Notes: generated by a model from the sequence alone, not told the origin. A DNA stretch of 64,000 nucleotides from Epiperipatus broadwayi (GCA_028023455.1 JAQFVV010012394.1:23330900-23394899); one strand, 5' to 3'. Positions 48,621-62,652 are shown, counted from the stretch's first letter. Numbers and translations: made by a program.

Positions 48621-50311
48621 GGTAATAGTATGAATACTGAACCCTACCATTTGATGGTGCTCTTTTTTGCTCAATGCATATCAATATACCGATTCACGGG
48701 CTATCTGTTTGTTTACATAATATTAAGGTAAAAGATTTTTTTTGTTTCAACCGTTTTTTTTGTTTTTTTTTTTCGTCGTCGGCCTGTCTGTTTGGTTTAC
48801 ATAATATTAAGGTAAACCACCAGAGTTTTTTTATTCCACCCGGGTTTTTTATTTTTTTTTCGTTTTTTAATAAACAAATACTTTGTTTTTAGATGGTTTA
48901 GGGATGTTGGTTTGTATTTAAATTATCAGCTAACTGTCCATCGGTTTCTTTACATAATATTACTTACAGTAAACCAGTTTTTTTTTCCACCAGGTTTTTT
49001 TTTGGGGGTTCGTTTTTTTAAGAAACAAACACTTTGTTTTTAGATGGTGTTAGGCGTGTTGGTTTGCTTTGAAATTATCGTTTAACGCTCCATCAGCTTG
49101 TTTACACAAAAATACGGTAACAAACACTTTGTTGGTTGTTGCTTTGAACTTTTTGTTTTTGGTTGATGTTTTGATTTGCTGAAAGACTTCAACAATGTGG
49201 TACTTTTGAATAAACAAACACTTGATTTTTTTAGAGGGCGGAGGGGAGACGGGTTGTTTTGATTTTGAATTGTTATCTTTTTTTTTTTGGTTAATTTATT
49301 ATGAGGCCTTTCTATTTTTTGTTTCAAATCTTTCCACTACAGAAAGCTATATTATATGATAGAGAAACATTCTTCCTTAATTTTTGGGCCTTTAATTTTA
49401 AAAAAGACATAAACAGTTCGTTTTTAAAGAACACTTTTTTTAGGCCGGTGGGGTGTTTTGATTTTTAATTGTCGACTTCTTTTTGGATTTTCTTTTTGAA
49501 CATTTTATTATGTTACCGCACAGGTCTTTATTATATATATATATTGGTACTTTTATTTATTTTGGTATAATAAAATATTACCTACTTTAATTAACTGTTA
49601 ATGAAACATCAAATATTACCTACCTACTTTCTAATCATGTGAACAACAACAAAAAACAACAGCTTTTCATAAAATAATTTATTGAATCAAAAATAAATGA
49701 AACTTTGGACAAGTTGTGAACCAAAACTAGTAACAAAAAAAACCACCATTTTCGGGGGCATAAAAAAATGCCAAAAGTAACATGCAAATAAAACAACAGG
49801 GAAGCCTCAAAGCTTTAAGTAATGGAATTTTGGAGCCCTCAAACCAACTTCCCTTACAGTTCTCGCACGGATTCACACATAAACGAGCATTTGCACGTGA
49901 AATCAGAAACAACTGCTGAAAATAACTTTTTCAAGTTGGGTGCAGTTCAAAAGCATAGGGAAGTGTTGTGATGACATGACAATTCTTAATATGGAATACT
50001 AATTCCATTATGCTTTCTAAACAATTTCTGACAATGAATTTTTGCATTCGTCCCTTTCAAATATGGCCACCATTAAATCAGACCATAGCAAGAGTTCAAG
50101 AGCGCTCACTTGATGAATACTGTTGCAATACAATGGGCATAATATTTTGTTATGTAGTTGTAGAATACATCGCCCTCAGGCAGCCTGTTAGGCTCAAAAA
50201 ACTTATTGTAGTGTTTAGCCGTAAATTAAGGCCGCTAAAATGATATATTGATGTGCATTTTGTGAAAAATGACGCCATCAAATGGTGGGGTTCAGTATTC
50301 ATACTATTACC
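48621..50311. mobile_element. TIR DNA transposon (GGTA family member 2), non-autonomous
   Basis: Inverted ends of about 40 bp start GGTAATAGTATGAATACTGA and run to ATTTGATGG with a single mismatch. The flanking AAACTTTT octamers (48613-48620 and 50312-50319) are an exact 8-bp target duplication. The left third is a T/G-rich array of degenerate repeats of about 150 bp (48836-49150). The right subterminal GGCCGCTAAAATG segment (50231) matches that of the 10946 element. No transposase domain is recognised; ORFs of 61-81 codons are unremarkable. Confidence 0.85.
48836..49150. repeat. Degenerate tandem repeat, period about 150 bp
   Basis: Words CGTTTTTTAA, AAACAAA(T/C)ACTTTG, TTTTTAGATGG and TTACATAATATTA recur in the same order about 150 bases apart (for example 48861 and 49011; 48891 and 49042). 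Weaker echoes of the AAACAAACACTT part appear at 49212 and 49428. It lies wholly inside the TIR element. Confidence 0.6.
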
Positions 50312-50319
50312 AAACTTTT

Positions 50320-52117
50320 TTTAAAAAAATTCTTTTTAGGTGGTTTTTAATTTTTTTCAATGGAATTAAAAATTTTGTTTTGAACTGTAATCATTCTCAG
50401 AATTAATCATTTTTTTCATTTGGATTAACATTCCTTAAATTTTTCTGTTCATTATATTTTCTCCTTAAATCTTTTACATTTTAAATATAATCTTGTGCAT
50501 TATATTATGTCTTCAAGTAGTAGATGACATTTACGCTTAAAGAAGGTAATTGATGAAATACTATAATTGTAGTTAGTGAACTGTGGTATCTGATTATGAA
50601 TATAATATATGACAGTCCTGAAAATGGCTATTTTGAAATCATTTTATTACAAGTTTGATATTATAAAACTTAAAAGCTTCCAACCCATGACTTATTGAGT
50701 TGTTCTCATGTAAAAACATGTTCATTAAGAATTACCTACATAAACTATCATATTAAATATTAGTTTGAGGTTATTGTATTGGTTATTTATAAATTTGTTT
50801 TTTAAATAGGAAAATATAATTTATTTAAACAACTGATTCAAATTTCTTGAGTCTTTCAATCTATACATTTTTTTTAAAGAATATTTAATAAAACATTGCA
50901 TTTCTTTTGATGAAATATTCTCTAAAATTCAATAAAACCATATACCGGAGGTCCTCTACTTTCGTACAATTCACTATTTCATACGAGAGCAATAGAAAAA
51001 CAATGTTATAGAACTTCGTCAAGAAAAGAAAAAATACAATTCAACTATCTTAGTAAATTTATAAAGAAAACGTACTAACCAATTAATAAATATTTTAAAA
51101 ACTGATGATGTATCTCAACACGTTTAATAATGCCGTCAATTATATCTCGCTTTGTTTTTTAACTGTAATCGTCTTTAGATAAAAACATACTTAATCTATT
51201 AAAAGTACATTTCTTCTAAGATCTTTACACGGTGCTTTACCGGTATATAATTTAAATAGATATATATATTTTTTAATAATACCGTAAGCATAGGAATACG
51301 TATTTGTCTTATCACAACAGGGTTTGATTATACCTGCCATGTTGCATAAGATTGTCCATTACAACATGCAGTATGATGAATTACAATGATTCATATATGA
51401 CGTAACCATGGTACATACATTATCCAAATTACTTGTAGGAACCATGCTTGGGTATCCTTTTTAAAAACTTTAGGAGATTGATTTAACTTAAACTAAACTT
51501 TGATTATTAAAGTAATTTCAATTATTTTAGTAATCTTTTAGGAGAGAAAAAAAAATGTTGAAGAAATCAAACTAATTTTTCTTTTATCTTGAATATTTAG
51601 AAGCTGTCGTAATGAAATTCTCCAATATACTGACTTATATTAGATTGTTTTGTTTGTCGAAAATCGTTGATGGGAAAATACAAAAAACAAACAATCTATA
51701 TTGCCATTTATTTAAAGCATTAATGTCACTAATATTGTTGATTCATACATTCATTTTATAATTTAATATATCCATCATGTGTTTCAACAGGCAAACCAAA
51801 GCCATCTATCTGGCTGACGATCTTAATTTGGGCTTATATTGTAAGCATCCTGAAAATCATGCTAGGTCTTATTTTGGGGGAAACTTTGTTTTTCTCTAAT
51901 AGTTTGTCATATTTTGTTTCATCAGTAAACAAAGTCAGTGTCAGTATATCTCATTTTCCCCAATCATAAAGGACATAACACAATGATCTTATAACCCCAA
52001 ACTTAATATCCATTTTGAATTTTATTTTTGATCCTTACAGAAATGAATTTATGGAGATTTTGACTGAGTTGTACCACATGCAATAGTAGACGTGCATCCG
52101 AGAATCTCACCATATCC
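50320..52117. other. AT-rich stretch with no supported gene
   Basis: No coding region is supported. A piece at 51830-51890 (GGGCTTATATTG ... GGTCTTATTTTGGGG) looks like part of a dispersed DNA repeat, but I could not find its ends. Confidence 0.45.
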
Positions 52118-52306
52118 TCATTTTATTAAAGGTTTTTTTTTACAAGTGTATATATATAATTGATACTGCATATTTCCTAGTTTTTTTAATCTCCAATAAA
52201 TAAATATATGTTTTGTTATACCTCTTCTAGGCATAAATCCCAACTGCTCATCAGGTACTTGTTTATAAGGGAATCTCTTTAGATATTCATTAATAATATA
52301 GAACAT
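52118..52306 (-). pseudogene. LINE reverse transcriptase fragment
   Basis: A 62-codon open stretch containing VPDEQLGFMPRRGITKHIFI, matching the RT motif pattern E-Q-GF-P-R-T-D-IF of RTE/BovB-like LINEs. It differs from the five RTE copies in this window (QAGFKSSFSTIDHI at the same place), so it comes from another LINE family. Only this short piece is recognisable. Confidence 0.55.
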
Positions 52307-53199
52307 TTTTCTAATTTTTGAAATTAATATTTCAATAATTGTTACAATCAGTTTAGATTGCCTTTTTTTTTTATAGAAGACGAATATACTTATTGATGAT
52401 CATATTTATTTTCTATGAAGATAAACATGGAATTGTCACACATCTTTTATGATTTCAATTATTTTTTCTATCCATATTGGAAACATTTGTTTATTTTCTT
52501 TATATCTAGTTTTGATCTAAGAATATCTGATTCTAGGCTGAGCAATAACTCTCATTAGATTGCTTATTATAAATCAGTCTACACCAGTAAAAAATAATTA
52601 CAAAAATTTAGCACAAAGTATATTAAAATAAGCATTTATATAAAAAAAGTTATTGGTTTTTCAGAATTATGATAAATTTATTGGTCATATTTCTTAGAGA
52701 TTATAAACATCGAAAATTTTAATAAACATGCAGATGTAATCTTGAATTAAAATGCCATGCAGAAAGTCATAAAAGACTACAGTTTGTTCATGACTGTTTT
52801 AGTTTGAATCCTTTATTTTAATCACTTTTGTGTAGATATTTTTTCCATATCACATACTATCAAAACAATCGTGCTTTTTTCCACCATCAGATCATTTAAT
52901 TCATATGAAAATATTTGCCTTAGAAAAGTTATTTACAATCGATAATCTTATCAACTTTAAAAATATCTTAAAATTTGTTTGCTTTTTAAGTTTTTAACGT
53001 CATGCATTAGAATAAAGCATAAATTTTGTGAGCTTTATAAATTTGTCTCTGTATTAATAAGAAAAAAATAAAGTTAATGTTAATATCTTTTTCCTGAACC
53101 TGAAATATTTTCTATAAGTCTCATTTTAACAGAATTTTCATATTTTTTTACTTTATAAATGGATTTTTTTTTAACAAAGTTAATCTTTCATCTTTATTT

Positions 53200-53960
53200 A
53201 ACAACATTCATTAGTGATCTTCCCAAAATAAAATGGAAATTCGTCTATGCTGATGACTTTGCTTTGACTTAACAAAGATTCCCAGAAAAAAAAACAAGGA
53301 TAAGAAAGGAATCTGTTTCAAAAATGGCAAATCTTATTTCTAATCCCACAAGTTTTCATCTGAACAATAAGGAAATATTTCATAAACTGAATAATATTTG
53401 CATTAATAAACTATGCTACTTAAGAGTAACTGAACCATAATCTTAATATTTCTATCAAAAGTTAGATCTTTAAAAATTTTTAGAAACAATCTTTTGGAAA
53501 TTTGGTCAATTATAATTTGAGATGCAAAAAAAAGGGACATTTTTTAATACTGACATTCTGCTACTGAATACTGTGCCCCTGCTTGAAGAAAATGTCATAT
53601 GTTAAACTTCTGGGCACTCAAATATTACCATAAATATTACTGGTACATTCAAGTCCACCCTCTTGCGATGGATTTTTGTTCTTTCACATATGCACCACCA
53701 GATATGGAAAAGTAGCTTCACAAAAAAAAGGACAAAAAGCTATTAAGTATGTTGGATGTACTATTAACTCTACTTCCATGATCTAAGTCATTCTCAAATA
53801 AAGATCTTTTAGAATCTCTTGCAGTGGAAATTTTTTTTTTTTTTTTTGAGACTCCAAAAAATATTTCCAGGCCAGATGGTTTTCATATTTTTAAACAGTC
53901 TCATCAAAAGATTTGGAAGCATTTATAGTCACTAGGTCTATCTGCTTCAAAAGTGGAATT
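53200..53960 (+). pseudogene. Decayed non-LTR reverse transcriptase (jockey-like group)
   Basis: On the + strand, FISDLPKIKWKFVYADDFAL near 53205-53270 contains the catalytic YADD box with its usual context. About 300 bases further on, EYCAPA and then PLAMDFCSFTYAPPD (about 53560-53700) follow the order seen in the C-terminal half of jockey-type insect LINE proteins. Numerous stops and shifts. The boundaries are approximate, and it is the only LINE here on the + strand. Confidence 0.55.
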
Positions 53961-54312
53961 TAATAGCCTTTGTGGATATGCTACATTATGAACCATATGT
54001 ATTTACTGTTTGTCTAATCTTATGTATATAGAGGGAGAATTGAAGAACATAGGGAATCTATCTTCTGATTAGATTTTTCACAGGTTTCTTTATATAATGT
54101 TTTTTAATTATCCAAAAAAAATTCATGTGCTAAATTACACTTTAAAGGAATGCTTATTATTATTATTTCTTGCCAATAAATATCTTATTGCAAATAGTGA
54201 AGACAAGTTAACAAATGTGAGTTCATTTCATATTGAGATTCATTTTTTTTTTTTTGTATTTGTTATTTTATATTAAAATATTTTGTTCTAAGTTGATTAA
54301 TTAACCTTATAC

Positions 54313-55017
54313 AGTAACACATCGTCTGATCATCTATACCGCTCGATGGCGCTGTTGCTATTGAAAAATATATTTCTTTAAGGTTTTTTTTTTTTTTTAA
54401 TGTGTTATATATATATTATGGATTTTTTTTTTTTGATAATGGGTTTATTAAAAAATTTTAATAATAAATATAACTTTTGGTTTTAAAATCTTCCGTCTTA
54501 TTTTTTTTACATACTGTCTTTTTTTTTAAAAAAAAAAAAACCCCTTCTGACTTTTTTCCTTTTTAGAACATTCGAATTTTTTTTTTAATATTTTTTTAAA
54601 AACATTTTTTTTTTTTGTTTTATTTACCGGGGTTCAAAAATATTAACTTTTATTCATAAACAAATACATAGAATATTTGGTACTTTTTTTTGGATTTACT
54701 CGTTTCAACGGCATTGACAATTCGCATTCCATTTCTGAAATTTTACATTGTCGTAATTTCATAACACCACCACAAACATAGATCTTTTCTGTGGGAAAAA
54801 TATTCTTCTGAAGGTAAATCAAAGAACTTGAACCCTGCCGAATGCTGTTCTGCCACATGCTAGTGATGTTGGGGAAGGGTTAACTTCATCAACATCAAGT
54901 GTTTGAACAATTTACAGGCCGTAAGATCTATGAACGGCCTTGTAAACAGCATATTTCTATGCTTTTGCATAGAAACAATGCCATTGAGCAGTGTGGATGA
55001 TCAGACGATGTATTAAC
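54313..55017. mobile_element. TIR DNA transposon (GGTA family member 3), non-autonomous
   Basis: Inverted ends of about 45 bp start AGTAACACATCGTCTGATCA (left) and GTTAATACATCGTCTGATCA (right, reverse strand). Just inside the right end is a hairpin, TTTCTATGC-TTTT-GCATAGAAA (54954-54975), and a GGCC-TTGTAAACAGCATATTTC stretch that parallels the other two members. The centre is dominated by T runs plus a 71-codon - strand ORF of unknown nature (54643-54858). No convincing target duplication is left, so this copy may be older. Confidence 0.7.
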
Positions 55018-55376
55018 AAAGTTAACATTTCAAAATTGGACTCTTCCTGAATTCACCTTGGAAATCTATCTTTCATTATATAAAGCAGCACTTCAATGTA
55101 GGGATCAATAAAATATAAAGGGACTTTAAAATTAATTATAGCCATATTGAAAAGAACATACAAGTCCGATAAAATTATGGTAAATCTCAGTAATTTAATA
55201 AATAATGTAATATTTTAAATTTGTAAAATTTAGAAGTGTTGAGATTAAACATGAAAGATAGTGGTTGAGTTTTTTCTATGAAAAAGTTTATGAATATATT
55301 TTAAAATGCATTTGGTTTTGGTGATAAAGTTATGCTAAGAATTCAGAAATATCATGTACCCTGTGCATTTTTTCAT

Positions 55377-58133
55377 CATCAGTCCATTATAGGATGATGT
55401 CTCCATGCTTAATCCAGATTCTCTGATCCATAAATTTTTATTTCCACATAATACCAATAAACTTCATTATTATATCCATCTATTGTATTTTCTCTAGATA
55501 TTTTAAAATCCTTTGGGATATAATTTAAAACTTCAATTACCTATATATTATTTCTTCTAGCAATATCTCCAGCCAAAATCCATTTTAATCTCTTAATTCT
55601 GTCAATGATGTCAACCATATCTGTTGTTCTCTCATCACTGCATTTGTTTTCGGTTTCTGATTCCTAACATATTTTTCCATACTTCATATGATTGATTTGA
55701 AATCTTTTATTATTCATCTTTTAAGAATCTAAATCTCACATTACAAATAAGAACTTAAAAAACATATATATATTAAAAATCTACATTTTCTAACCTATAG
55801 GCATATTTATTTTTATTAATAAAATTTCTACAAAGCATTTCATTCGAGTTTAATTCTATGATTAATTTCATCTATTATACTTCCTAATAAATATTGCAAC
55901 CTATTTCCTGAAGCTCTGAAACATTCACAAAAACCATATCAACTACAAAATCTAAATGACTTAAATACTCACCATTAGCTTACCATTTTAAATTCACAAA
56001 GTACTTCTCACAAAATCACTAAGTTTTCCATATATGGAATTGCACTCTTATCACCATGTAATGTAATCATTGTTGCATTTTGAAAAATCTTCAGATTTCA
56101 ATATTTTGGGTCTACATGTTGATCCAATGCTTTAATCACTAAAGAAATGCTTATAAAATCAAATACCTTTTCTTAGTTTACAAATCCAAAGTAACTCATC
56201 ATATTCATTGATCGTTTTTAAATTTCTCAATACTTGGATGTGATCCACTGTGCTAAAACTACTTTTAAATAGTTGTTCTTTTGATTGGTTAAAATCTAAA
56301 ATTTGTTGATAAATTGTGAATTGGTAGAAGACTGGTTTATGTAATTTCTAATATCTTCTTTTTTAAATATCAGTATTACTATTCCATTTAGTACATCTTT
56401 ATCATTTAGACATATGGTATATAGTTTTGCCAATGATTTTATTTCTTCACTTGTTTCTTTTCAAAGAGCAATAATAATTCCATTTTTTCCTGGAAGTTTT
56501 CCTTTATAAATTTAGTTGTATGACTATTTATTTAAAACATTTTATTATTCTTTCATCATTTCATCTCTCTTTTTAAATAAGTTTTATCTTTTGTTCATAT
56601 TGCAGAAATGTTTCCTTTCAGTACAAGATGTTATATATTTCTGAGACTTTTATAACTTTCCTTGCCAAATCACAATTATATTTTCCTATATTCTTTTTTG
56701 GTCCATCATTTCATCTCTTTTTAAATAATAGTTCCATTTTTTGTTCTTATTGCAGAAATGTTTCCTCGCAGTGCAAGATGTTATATATTTCTGAGACTTT
56801 TATAACTTTCCTTGCCCAATCACAATTATATTTTCCTATATTCTTTTTTTGTATGATTTTACAAGTCTAGTTCAATCCTTTAATGGATCATTTAAAAATA
56901 TATATTCATGTTCCTTCATTTCTTTATTCTCTTATCTCAATAGAAAATTTACAGGTCAATTGCCTTTTTTTTTTTGCAGTTCATAATGGTATGTCAATTA
57001 TCTTATTAATTTCAGTCAAGTCTAAACTCTTCAAAATCTGTTAATATTTTTAAATGATTTGCAAGATCTAATTTTAATTTGAATGAGTGTTTTTGAAAGT
57101 TAGGCTCATCACATATTAAATAATTTTCCACTCTAGTTATGTATTAACACCTATTTTGTATCTCACTAATTGATGATCATTTCTTGTGATGAATCCAATA
57201 TCATCATCTGTTAGTCAAAATAAGCTAATTCTTCTGCACCTTCACTTGAATATTTCAATAACCATTTTATTCAAAGAAAGAATTCATAATATTCTTTTAT
57301 AACTCCATAAGTCTGTATCTTCTCTTATTTCTATTTCCATAAAGACATTCATTGACAGTATTTTTATCTTTCAATTGTTTATCAATTCTAGCATTAAAGT
57401 CTCCCATGACAATTTTTAAATGTTTGATATAATTAAAACATTATGCATATCCATATAAAAATCCCCTTCATCATCACAATGTGAAGTTAATGGGGCATAA
57501 ACTTGAATTATCTGCATTTGGTATCATCCATTAATTTTAATAACTAATCTTGTCATTCTAATTGATATACTATCAATCTCTGGAATGTTGTTTTCCCACT
57601 TTTTTTTATACTTCTAATGAATCGCACACTATTTTTGCTTCCAATATGTTTCTTCACAGTAAAGTATAGTTTTGTAAATAAATATGGTTGCTATCGAATG
57701 GCAGCCTGGGTCTGCAATCAGAAGATTTTTAGTAGTCTTTGGCCACCAATTGTAGCCATGGCTGAAAACTTTATAACCTTCTGGGAATAAGGGGCCATAA
57801 TTTACTTTTGTCATGATTGTAAATATACATATAAGATCATTCAATCCACATTTTGCCTTCTAAAAAAACAACTAATGTTTCATAAGAATTATCAGGCAAC
57901 TGAGAAAAAAGATCATGGTATTTCTTGATTTTAAACTCTGAGGTAAACAACTAATAAACTCATCACACTGACTTATGCAGACTGCTAAGCAACCCATTCA
58001 TGTTCATTTACAGAATAATAGCTGCGATGATAAAAACATATGGAACAAATATAAAAATTTGGCCCTGTCAGTTCCTTTAAGAGGAGTCAATGGATCTTTT
58101 TTAATTTCGCAATATACTTCTTTCTACAGCCGT
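55377..58133 (-). mobile_element. RTE-type LINE, copy E, long but highly degenerate
   Basis: Collinear on the - strand with copies C and D, from the C-terminal end (55377) through RT and endonuclease to the 5' leader (about 57690-58133, with GCAGCCTGGGTCTGCAATCA at 57702). Small deletions and stops are spread throughout, and no piece longer than about 70 codons remains open. A 150-bp segment in the linker region is tandemly duplicated (56553-56853). Confidence 0.75.
56553..56853. repeat. 150-bp tandem duplication inside RTE copy E
   Basis: Units 56553-56703 and 56704-56853 both start CATCATTTCATCTC and contain AGATGTTATATATTTCTGAG. They differ at only a handful of positions, although the surrounding LINE is heavily decayed, so the duplication is much younger than the insertion. 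Confidence 0.85.
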
Positions 58134-59499
58134 ACATTCATTGCGAAGTCATTAACATGTCAATTCTTTAAAATTTTACTTTCTTAACAATCAAAAAAAA
58201 ATATGCCGAGAAAAAATTAATATATGCATTGACGTGAGCACGAAAGTAAAACGTGAATATGATTGCATTTAAAATTTATAAACCAAATGTAATGTTCATT
58301 TTTGTTAATTTTAGTAAAAGAAGTAAACATTTTCATTTTGCCATTATAAATATATCGTGTATAGGAAATGAATAAAATATTTTATAATTTATTGCTTTCT
58401 AATGTAGAACAGTGATATTTCAATTCTAATTTTTAAAAAATTATAACGGGGATTTGATATTTATTCCGTAGTAACTTTAAAAATATATAAAATTAGAAAT
58501 AAATATTTAAATAATTAATGTTAACAACTATGGAATTTAAATATTTCGGTAATTAGAAATTCTGATTTTAAATTGCTATTTAACAAATCAACCGATTTTC
58601 ATATTAATTTTGCTCTAAACAATGGGACAAGTTTTATTAAAATAAAAATGGAAAAGCCAATTCATTGATTCTTGCTTATTATTTTGTCAAATGAACTTGT
58701 ACATAAACTTCTGTTAATAAAATGTACTCGTGGGAACTATATTATTGGCAGAGAAAAATCTGCCTTTGAGATTCAAAAGTAGCATTAGCCTATATTATTT
58801 TTATAAACATCCAGGGCAAATTTTGTTTGCTGTGATATTTAATAATCCTTTTGACGTTTATGACATTATATTCATATTTAATATTTATTTCGTATTAAGT
58901 TAAATTTAAGAGTTCATAATAATTTAAATCAATTTATATTTCGTAAATCATTTCTTTGCAACAATTAAATTGTCTAGCCTATAATTTTAGATATATTGTA
59001 TGTTCAAACTGAACAATCTAACTAGAGCAAAGTATCCTAATAGTGCATGGAAATATTATCAATTATAGAAACTCAATTGTAATTCAAAATATCCCACATA
59101 GCATTTGGACATTATATACAAATCACAAAATTCCATGAAATTACCAATACTACAGGAGTACACTAGTCAAAAAATTAGTGAGACTGGAAATTGTTTATAT
59201 AAACAAGTGGAACCAGAAAGTTTTCTCTACAACAAAGCAATGAAAAAATGAGTCTTAAATTTTTCATCCACCTCTAAACATATTGCTAAGTTTCATTTTA
59301 AAAATTGATGCTAGGTGAAAGGGGAGAAGTTTAAAAAAGTATAATACTGCTTCTAGAGACTTGGCAAGAAATTGTCCTATGGCTAATTTCTCAAGTCTTT
59401 TTAGAGCAGTTGTTTTGGCAAATGACATGTGAAATTTAGAAAGCAGCTTCTCAGGGATATTTTTGACTTGACATGAAAAGGCTGTCAAACAACATATGG

Positions 59500-62150
59500 C
59501 ACAATTTTGGCACTATGAAAACCTGCTTGTTAGCCAACCAAAAACCATGTCAAAATAACAAAAAGGTACCTAAGATGAATATAAGGGTAGATTCAATTGT
59601 CATTGATATGGAAAATAGGCCATAAAAATTACATGAATTTCAGGTATAAAAGACATATCAATGTGGTATGTTGGAAGCCTAAAAATCAGAAAAAAATGGA
59701 CATTCAAGAATTAAAATTTTACATTGCAGCATCTCGGAACTACCAATGTTGGCCTTGGTTATCAAAGGAAAATGTCTCAGCATGAAAATTGACAACAGCT
59801 CAAGCATATCATTTGTCAATTAGGGATTGGAAGCATTTGATAGCTAATAATGATTGAATGCTTGTCCATTAATAAAACTAATCTTAGGGCAAAAGTCAAA
59901 AACAGTAATGAATTAAAAATCAAAGGGATGGTAAATGTCATGTAAAATTAAGTGACAAAGCCAAAAACTATACATTGTACTAAAGAATAGAAATCCGTTG
60001 GGTAAGGATCAATATTGTAAAAAAAAAAATATTGAAAGAGATTCAGAACTGCTTCCTGACCCATTTAAAACAAAATTGGAAGATATTAAAATCACCTCCA
60101 ATAAAGCTTAAGGAAAATGTGAAGCCAATTCTACGTAAAGCATGCAAAGTGCCATATGGCAGATATCAAAAGTTGAAGATATTTAAGAACTAATAAGGAA
60201 CAGCATATTAATCCCTATTGAAAATTCAGAATGGGTCATCCTGATAGAAATAGTCAATAAGACAAATAATGAATTACATACCAAATGTCAGAAAACTTAA
60301 CATTGCTGCAAAGAAATTTGAACTTCTCCAGGTTAGATCTTCATACTGAATGTAACTAGATACCTGTGAGTAAAAAGTCATCCAAAATTTTAAAAATAGT
60401 GACTCACATGGGATTGTTTAAATGTAGTCATCTTCCATTTGGGATTAATATTGCTTCAAATGTTTTCCAGATGAAACTTTCTACTTAGAGAAAATCTTTT
60501 ATTTTGGTATCTTAATTACAACTGGGAAACATACTGAGACAGAGAATTGCTAAAATATACAAGGGACTCTAGGGATTGGGAGTTGCAATAAATACAGTCA
60601 AATCTGAAGTACAAAAAAAAGTAAAAGTTTTAAGGCATATTTTATCAGAAAAGGAGACTACAGCTGATAAAAACCAGTTTAAAATGTTTAGGAATTCTTG
60701 TGACTAATTATTTTGATTTTTTTCTTAAAAGAAAAGTCAATGGAGCTCAATGTTAGTGAAGATTACTTTAAAAAAAAAATGGAGATCATTGTCATTCGAA
60801 AATGCTTTTAATAAAATGAAAGCCTTATTAAAATTGGACAAATTGCTTACATATTCCACTAACAACAGTTTAGACATAATATTGATGACTGATGCATCAT
60901 ATTTTTGGGTCAAAGCCATGTTAATTCATCCCATAGCAATAGGAAGACATATAGCTTGTCAACCCAAACATTAATCAAAGGTCAGCTTGGTGAAGAACAG
61001 TAACTAAGTTTTTGAAATTCAAAAATTCCATCACTATCTATATTTTTTTTTACCACTGTAATTGATTATAAATCATTATAAAGGATCTTTTCAGATTTAA
61101 AACCCACCCCAGACCATCTTACTTCATACATACATCCCAGACAAGACAATATCTACATTTCCAATATGTAGGTAAATTGTATTGACATCTCACACTCAGA
61201 AAGATATTAATAAAAGTGGCAAATGTATGACAAAAATCTTTCAGTGCATAAGAAATGTATATTAAATGAAGAGAAAGTAATCTCTTCCCTGGGATCAGAA
61301 CATTTACGTGTAGAAAGTATTAGTACGCTTTACCACCAAAAATCAATGAAGATATTCACGCACACAAAACATAATTTCAATTAAATGTTCAAGTATCCAA
61401 GAGAAAGCATAATTCATGGTCTAAAGCTGTAAACCCCTGATAGCATGTCTGCATTGCTTATGTGGTCTTTTATTTAAACCAACATTTTTGATATTCATCG
61501 ATACTTATTCTCACTGGGCAGAATATATAGTCAAAAATATCACTTTAGAAAATCATTGATATATTCACATTTTTTCATTAAACAGTTATTTAGAGACTGA
61601 TTACTGACAATATCTCTGAATTTACTTCAATTAAATTTGAAGAGTTTTAAAAGATTGGGGTGTTAAGCACGTATGTTCACTCATCCAAAATCCAATGGAT
61701 TGGGGAAATGTCAGCATTCAACTAAAACAAGATCTGAGATCGATTGTTAAAATAAAACGTAGTTTTAATGCATTATTATATCAGCATTCTACAATCACAA
61801 CTGGGTAATTCATCTGAAATGCTGTTGATCAGGAAATTGAGAACAAAATTAACCCTATTACTTTGAAATAAAAAGCATGAGTTCAATAATAAATTATATT
61901 AAGTTTGAAGTAAAGAACAAGTTGTGAATTAGAGATAATTTATGGAAAAAGAAAAGATTTTAAAATTATTGGTAAAACAAACTGTAGCAATGAAGACAAA
62001 AGGAATAATATACAAGAGACCTATTATCCATATCCATTGCAGAAGTTGTAAAGATGGTAGCTCCATTCAAAGCAGTGAAACCAGATGAAAATAATATTAA
62101 TGTGCCTGATAACTATAACCCGAAAGCAGCAAACATTATCGTTTAGCACT
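59500..62150 (+). mobile_element. Ty3/gypsy relic of a second lineage, degenerate
   Basis: On the + strand, in order: an RT start-like stretch KPILRKACKVPYGRYQ near 60120; the RT motif THMGLFKCSHLPFGINIASN (60402-60465); an RNase H region with FENAFNKMKALL, LLTYS and LMTDASYFWVKAML (60795-60935); an integrase core with FLIFIDTYSHWAEYIV (about 61480-61535) and a GVKH motif near 61660; and then a STITTG-like tail near 61790. The upstream part (59500-60050) is probably gag/protease but is not clearly recognisable. No LTRs were found. Stops are numerous. The motifs differ from those of the 27086 element, so this is a separate, older family. Confidence 0.7.
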
Positions 62151-62652
62151 TTTAGACAAATTGATCAACATGGAAACATAAATGGAAAATTCTAATGACC
62201 AGAAAGATAAAAAAAACATCCAAATATCTAATGGATTATTTTTGTTAAAGCAAATTATAAATCCTAGTTCTTTATAGTGGAGAGAAATGATAAACTATAT
62301 ATTCAATAATATGTTTAAAAAATGTAAAGTTTAGAACTAATTTTATAGAATTAATTTTGGTACTTTAGTATTTTTTAAACTATGACATATTACGCTTAAC
62401 ATGTTTTCTGCCGGTAAGATTTCATTGAAGATTAGATAAACAATGTCATGACAACAAAGACACTGGAATGAATTAATAAATAGGAATACTAATGATTTTT
62501 CTTTTATCTTGAACAAATAACCTTGAAATAAATTTGTACTAATGCATTCATGGAATGTTAATAATGATAAGGGAAAATGACTGGAGAGATCTGCTTCCTA
62601 GATTCTGGCTACATTATTTTTATAAGCCTCTAGACAAACCATATTGTATATA

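Noticed and set aside
51780-51910. Possible DNA transposon end (GGGCTTATATTG, GGTCTTATTTTGGGG)
   Set aside because: It resembles dispersed DNA repeats known from other animals, but no inverted partner or target duplication was found.
54355-54620. Dense poly-T and poly-A runs that look like regulatory or origin DNA
   Set aside because: Homopolymer runs of this kind occur across the whole window, and these lie inside a transposon.
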